From a virus, in IMG/VR virus record IMGVR_UViG_3300030380_000823, positions 1 through 56,781 of that record: a DNA stretch of 56,781 bases; one strand, 5' to 3'. Positions within the stretch are counted from its first letter, which is position 1, and the number at the start of each line of letters is the position of its first letter. Of this stretch, positions 55,184-56,781 are shown piece by piece. The notes beneath the pieces were generated by a model. That model searched no databases, had not been told where the DNA came from, and saw nothing but the letters and a program-made list of their open reading frames with translations. Both the position numbers and the translations under genes were made by a program.

Positions 55184-56158
55184 GTGGCTATATTTATTAA
55201 CGACAATGGAACGCTGAAGGAGCTAGATAACGACTCGCAGATTACTGTGGTCGCTACTGCCAATACGATTCATTCGGTGAATTTCATCGTCGTTAATAAC
55301 GGCGGTACGCTGGCTACGGTCTGGAACGCCATATACAACACGACTAGAGCTACTGCGACATCACTCGCAACGGCTACGTCTAACGCTACTCAGACTAGTC
55401 GGTCTACTAGTCAATCAACGACTACATCGTTCAACACTACGACTACGTTTGGCACTAGCAATAACACCACTACGTCGTTCAACACTACGACTACGTTTGG
55501 CACTAGCAAGAACACGTCAACTAGCTATAACACTAGTTTTAATACCACGACTTCGCGTGGCACTAGCAGGAACACGTCAACGTCGTTTAACACGTCTTTC
55601 GCCACGGCCACGAGCAGGAACACTTCGAGGAACACTAGTAGGAACACCAGTCGGAATACATCTAGGAACACGACCACTACGTTTGCTACGCTTTCTGGTA
55701 AAAACAACATAAATACAACGAGAAGCACGGCTACATCGTTCAGTACGTCGTTTTCTACATCGTTCTCTACATCGTTCAGTACGTCCTTTAACACCACGAC
55801 TTCGAGGAGCACGAGCAAGAACACATCTACATCGTTCAACACGTCTTTTGCTACGGCTACGAGTAGAGGCACAAGCAGAAATACATCAACCAGTTTCAAT
55901 ACAACCAGATCAACTGGAACGAGCAAAAGCACCTCGACTTCGTTTAATACGACAAGATCAACGGGCACTAGCAAATCAACTACAACGACTTTCAACACAG
56001 CGTTCGACACCACGACTACGTTCAACACCACAACGACTTTCAACACGAACACTGTTATATTCGAGCGATTAACTGCTACTGGTAATGACACTGAGGTTAC
56101 GTCTGGTAGCGCACATAACGCTAGATATCATGACGGATCGCAATGGACGGAAGACTAG
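55184..56158 (+). CDS. Ser/Thr/Asn-rich repeat fibre-like protein, 324 aa
   Basis: A GTG start at 55184 has AGGAAC upstream. A short folded N-terminus (MAIFINDNGTLKELDNDSQI, residues 1-60) precedes about 235 residues built almost only from Thr, Ser, Asn, Phe, Arg, Lys, Ala and Gly in units such as TTSFNTTTTFGTSN, TSRNTSTSFNTSFATA and TRSTGTSKSTST. The C-terminus (FERLTATGNDTEVTSGSAHN) is again ordinary. The period (about 7 residues or multiples) suggests a beta-solenoid, fibrous or glycan-like surface protein. Function unknown. Confidence 0.65.
   Translation: MAIFINDNGTLKELDNDSQITVVATANTIHSVNFIVVNNGGTLATVWNAIYNTTRATATSLATATSNATQTSRSTSQSTTTSFNTTTTFGTSNNTTTSFNTTTTFGTSKNTSTSYNTSFNTTTSRGTSRNTSTSFNTSFATATSRNTSRNTSRNTSRNTSRNTTTTFATLSGKNNINTTRSTATSFSTSFSTSFSTSFSTSFNTTTSRSTSKNTSTSFNTSFATATSRGTSRNTSTSFNTTRSTGTSKSTSTSFNTTRSTGTSKSTTTTFNTAFDTTTTFNTTTTFNTNTVIFERLTATGNDTEVTSGSAHNARYHDGSQWTED
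55384..56049 (+). repeat. Degenerate DNA repeats coding the Ser/Thr/Asn tract
   Basis: The stretch is built from words such as ACATCGTTCAACACT, ACTACGTTTGGCACTAGC, AGGAACACTAGT and TTTAACACCACGACT, in many near-identical copies. For example GTTCAACACTACGACTACGT occurs at both 55429 and 55474, and ACATCGTTC recurs at 55424, 55731, 55758, 55767 and 55828. Such repeats can recombine and change protein length in frame. Confidence 0.85.
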
Positions 56159-56310
56159 AGGACGAGTTAAAGGCTATAAACAAGCGCATAGAAACAATGC
56201 TAGACATAGTCCTTGAGCATTTCGGTGATGCCGAAGATCGTTTCGATGAGTTAGAAAAGATGATTTCTGATCTGCGCAAGGCTAACGTAGAGACTAAAGA
56301 TGTCGATTGA
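56143..56310 (+). CDS. Short coiled-coil protein, 55 aa
   Basis: ATG at 56143 lies inside the last codons of the repeat protein. Sequence starts MDGRLEDELKAINKRIETML and continues DAEDRFDELEKMISDLRKAN. It has clear heptad spacing and high charge, so it is a probable coiled coil. It overlaps the next gene by 11 bases. Function unknown; by position it could be a fibre chaperone or lysis accessory. Confidence 0.6.
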   Translation: MDGRLEDELKAINKRIETMLDIVLEHFGDAEDRFDELEKMISDLRKANVETKDVD

Positions 56311-56781
56311 CCGGTTAGCTGTTGATGATCGCCTTGGCAACGCTGGGGCGCATTTCTTCAAAAGCGGCAACATTCTTAGAAACCCTAAGTGCAACTCCTT
56401 AAATCTAGCTAGCTTGCTTCCTGATCGCGGCCTGTATAACACCAACCTTGAGTATGATCTTTGGTACTCAATCGGAGGTAACAAAAAAATACATGGCTAC
56501 GTTTATACCGATGCGCTTGAAGACTACTTATACATAAAGCCAGCTAACGTGCATTTCGCTGAAATGGCTATGTATGCAAGTGTAAAGCTTGACCCAACCG
56601 GATATGGCGAAAAGCTAGTTGATCAGATGGGCAAGGGTATTGAAGACAAGTACAGGCTCCGACGCTCAAGCGCAAAGCACAGGTTTGTCATATTCTTGCC
56701 CGGAACCAACTGCATAAAGAAAGTCTTCGATTGGGATAAAGCAAAAGCCGCCGTTGATCAAGGCGCTGTTATAAAGCCTCA
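56300..56781 (+). CDS. Unknown protein, 5' 160 codons (open at right edge)
   Basis: ATG at 56300 (MSIDRLAVDDRLGNAGAHFF) overlaps the coiled-coil gene. Contains LNLASLLPDRGLYNTNLEYD, WYSIGGNKKIHGYVYTDALE and SAKHRFVIFLPGTNCIKKVF, and the frame is still open at base 56781. No family recognised. If the molecule is circular it continues into the membrane-helix fragment at the left edge, giving a 182-residue tail-anchored protein just before the holin. Confidence 0.55.
   Translation, partial: MSIDRLAVDDRLGNAGAHFFKSGNILRNPKCNSLNLASLLPDRGLYNTNLEYDLWYSIGGNKKIHGYVYTDALEDYLYIKPANVHFAEMAMYASVKLDPTGYGEKLVDQMGKGIEDKYRLRRSSAKHRFVIFLPGTNCIKKVFDWDKAKAAVDQGAVIKP

Noticed and set aside
55525-56091. Leftward 188-aa ORF opposite the repeat protein
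   Set aside because: Val/Asp/Leu-only repeat translation is a mirror of the sense repeats.

Overview
The window looks like the genome of a tailed double-stranded DNA bacteriophage with a podovirus-type virion, most likely an uncultured marine phage of a Gram-negative host. The evidence is a full head gene set (small and large terminase, portal, GroES-like co-chaperonin, scaffold, capsid), short-tail adaptor and nozzle proteins, a 2068-residue ejection-type protein, a holin and lysozyme, a family A DNA polymerase, and no tail tape measure, tail tube or baseplate. I see no integrase, CI-type repressor, phage RNA polymerase, tRNA gene or CRISPR array. The host assignment is inference from general resemblance to marine phage proteins. 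The reading frame left open at the right edge continues in frame into the fragment at the left edge (160 + 1 + 21 codons, then a stop), so the window may be a complete circular or circularly permuted genome opened inside one gene.

Layout. Rightward late arm: 39.4-56.8 kb carries packaging, head and adaptor genes, small basic virion proteins and repeat-rich fibre-like proteins. If the genome is circular this arm runs on into 0-15.5 kb (holin, lysozyme, nozzle, ejection proteins). Leftward early arm: 39.0 kb down to 15.7 kb carries an unknown first gene, a roughly 730-nt untranslated repeat region that is a candidate replication origin or control region, a PNKP-type 3'-phosphatase, a MoxR-VWA cluster, small proteins, nucleases, a cluster of a radical SAM/SPASM protein, a COQ4-like protein and a 2OG-Fe(II) oxygenase, DNA polymerase, SNF2 helicase, HTH protein, SSB, primase-helicase and a JmjC/cupin oxygenase. 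The arms diverge at about 39.0-39.4 kb and converge at a hairpin terminator at 15.54-15.59 kb.

Regulation. Four sigma70-like promoters can be read on the leftward strand. Three share a TAACACG element just after the -35 box. Five copies of a palindrome (TTTGTGTAT-N5-ATACACAAA) lie in the leftward control regions, four of them containing a perfect DnaA-box-like sequence. Between the first early gene and the rest lie three 27-bp direct repeats, eight copies of a 9-bp CGYAACATT-type element (one imperfect) and an AT-rich stretch.

Most notable: (1) overlapping genes for a radical SAM/SPASM protein, a COQ4-like protein with an intact HDxxHx11E motif and a 2OG-Fe(II) oxygenase, which look like a small biosynthetic or modification pathway; (2) a MoxR ATPase and HExxH-VWA protein with companion genes; (3) a 71-residue gene apparently nested in another frame inside the ejection-protein gene; (4) the origin-like repeat region; (5) a set of very lysine/arginine-rich small proteins in the late arm. 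All calls come from reading the sequence and family knowledge; no searches were run.
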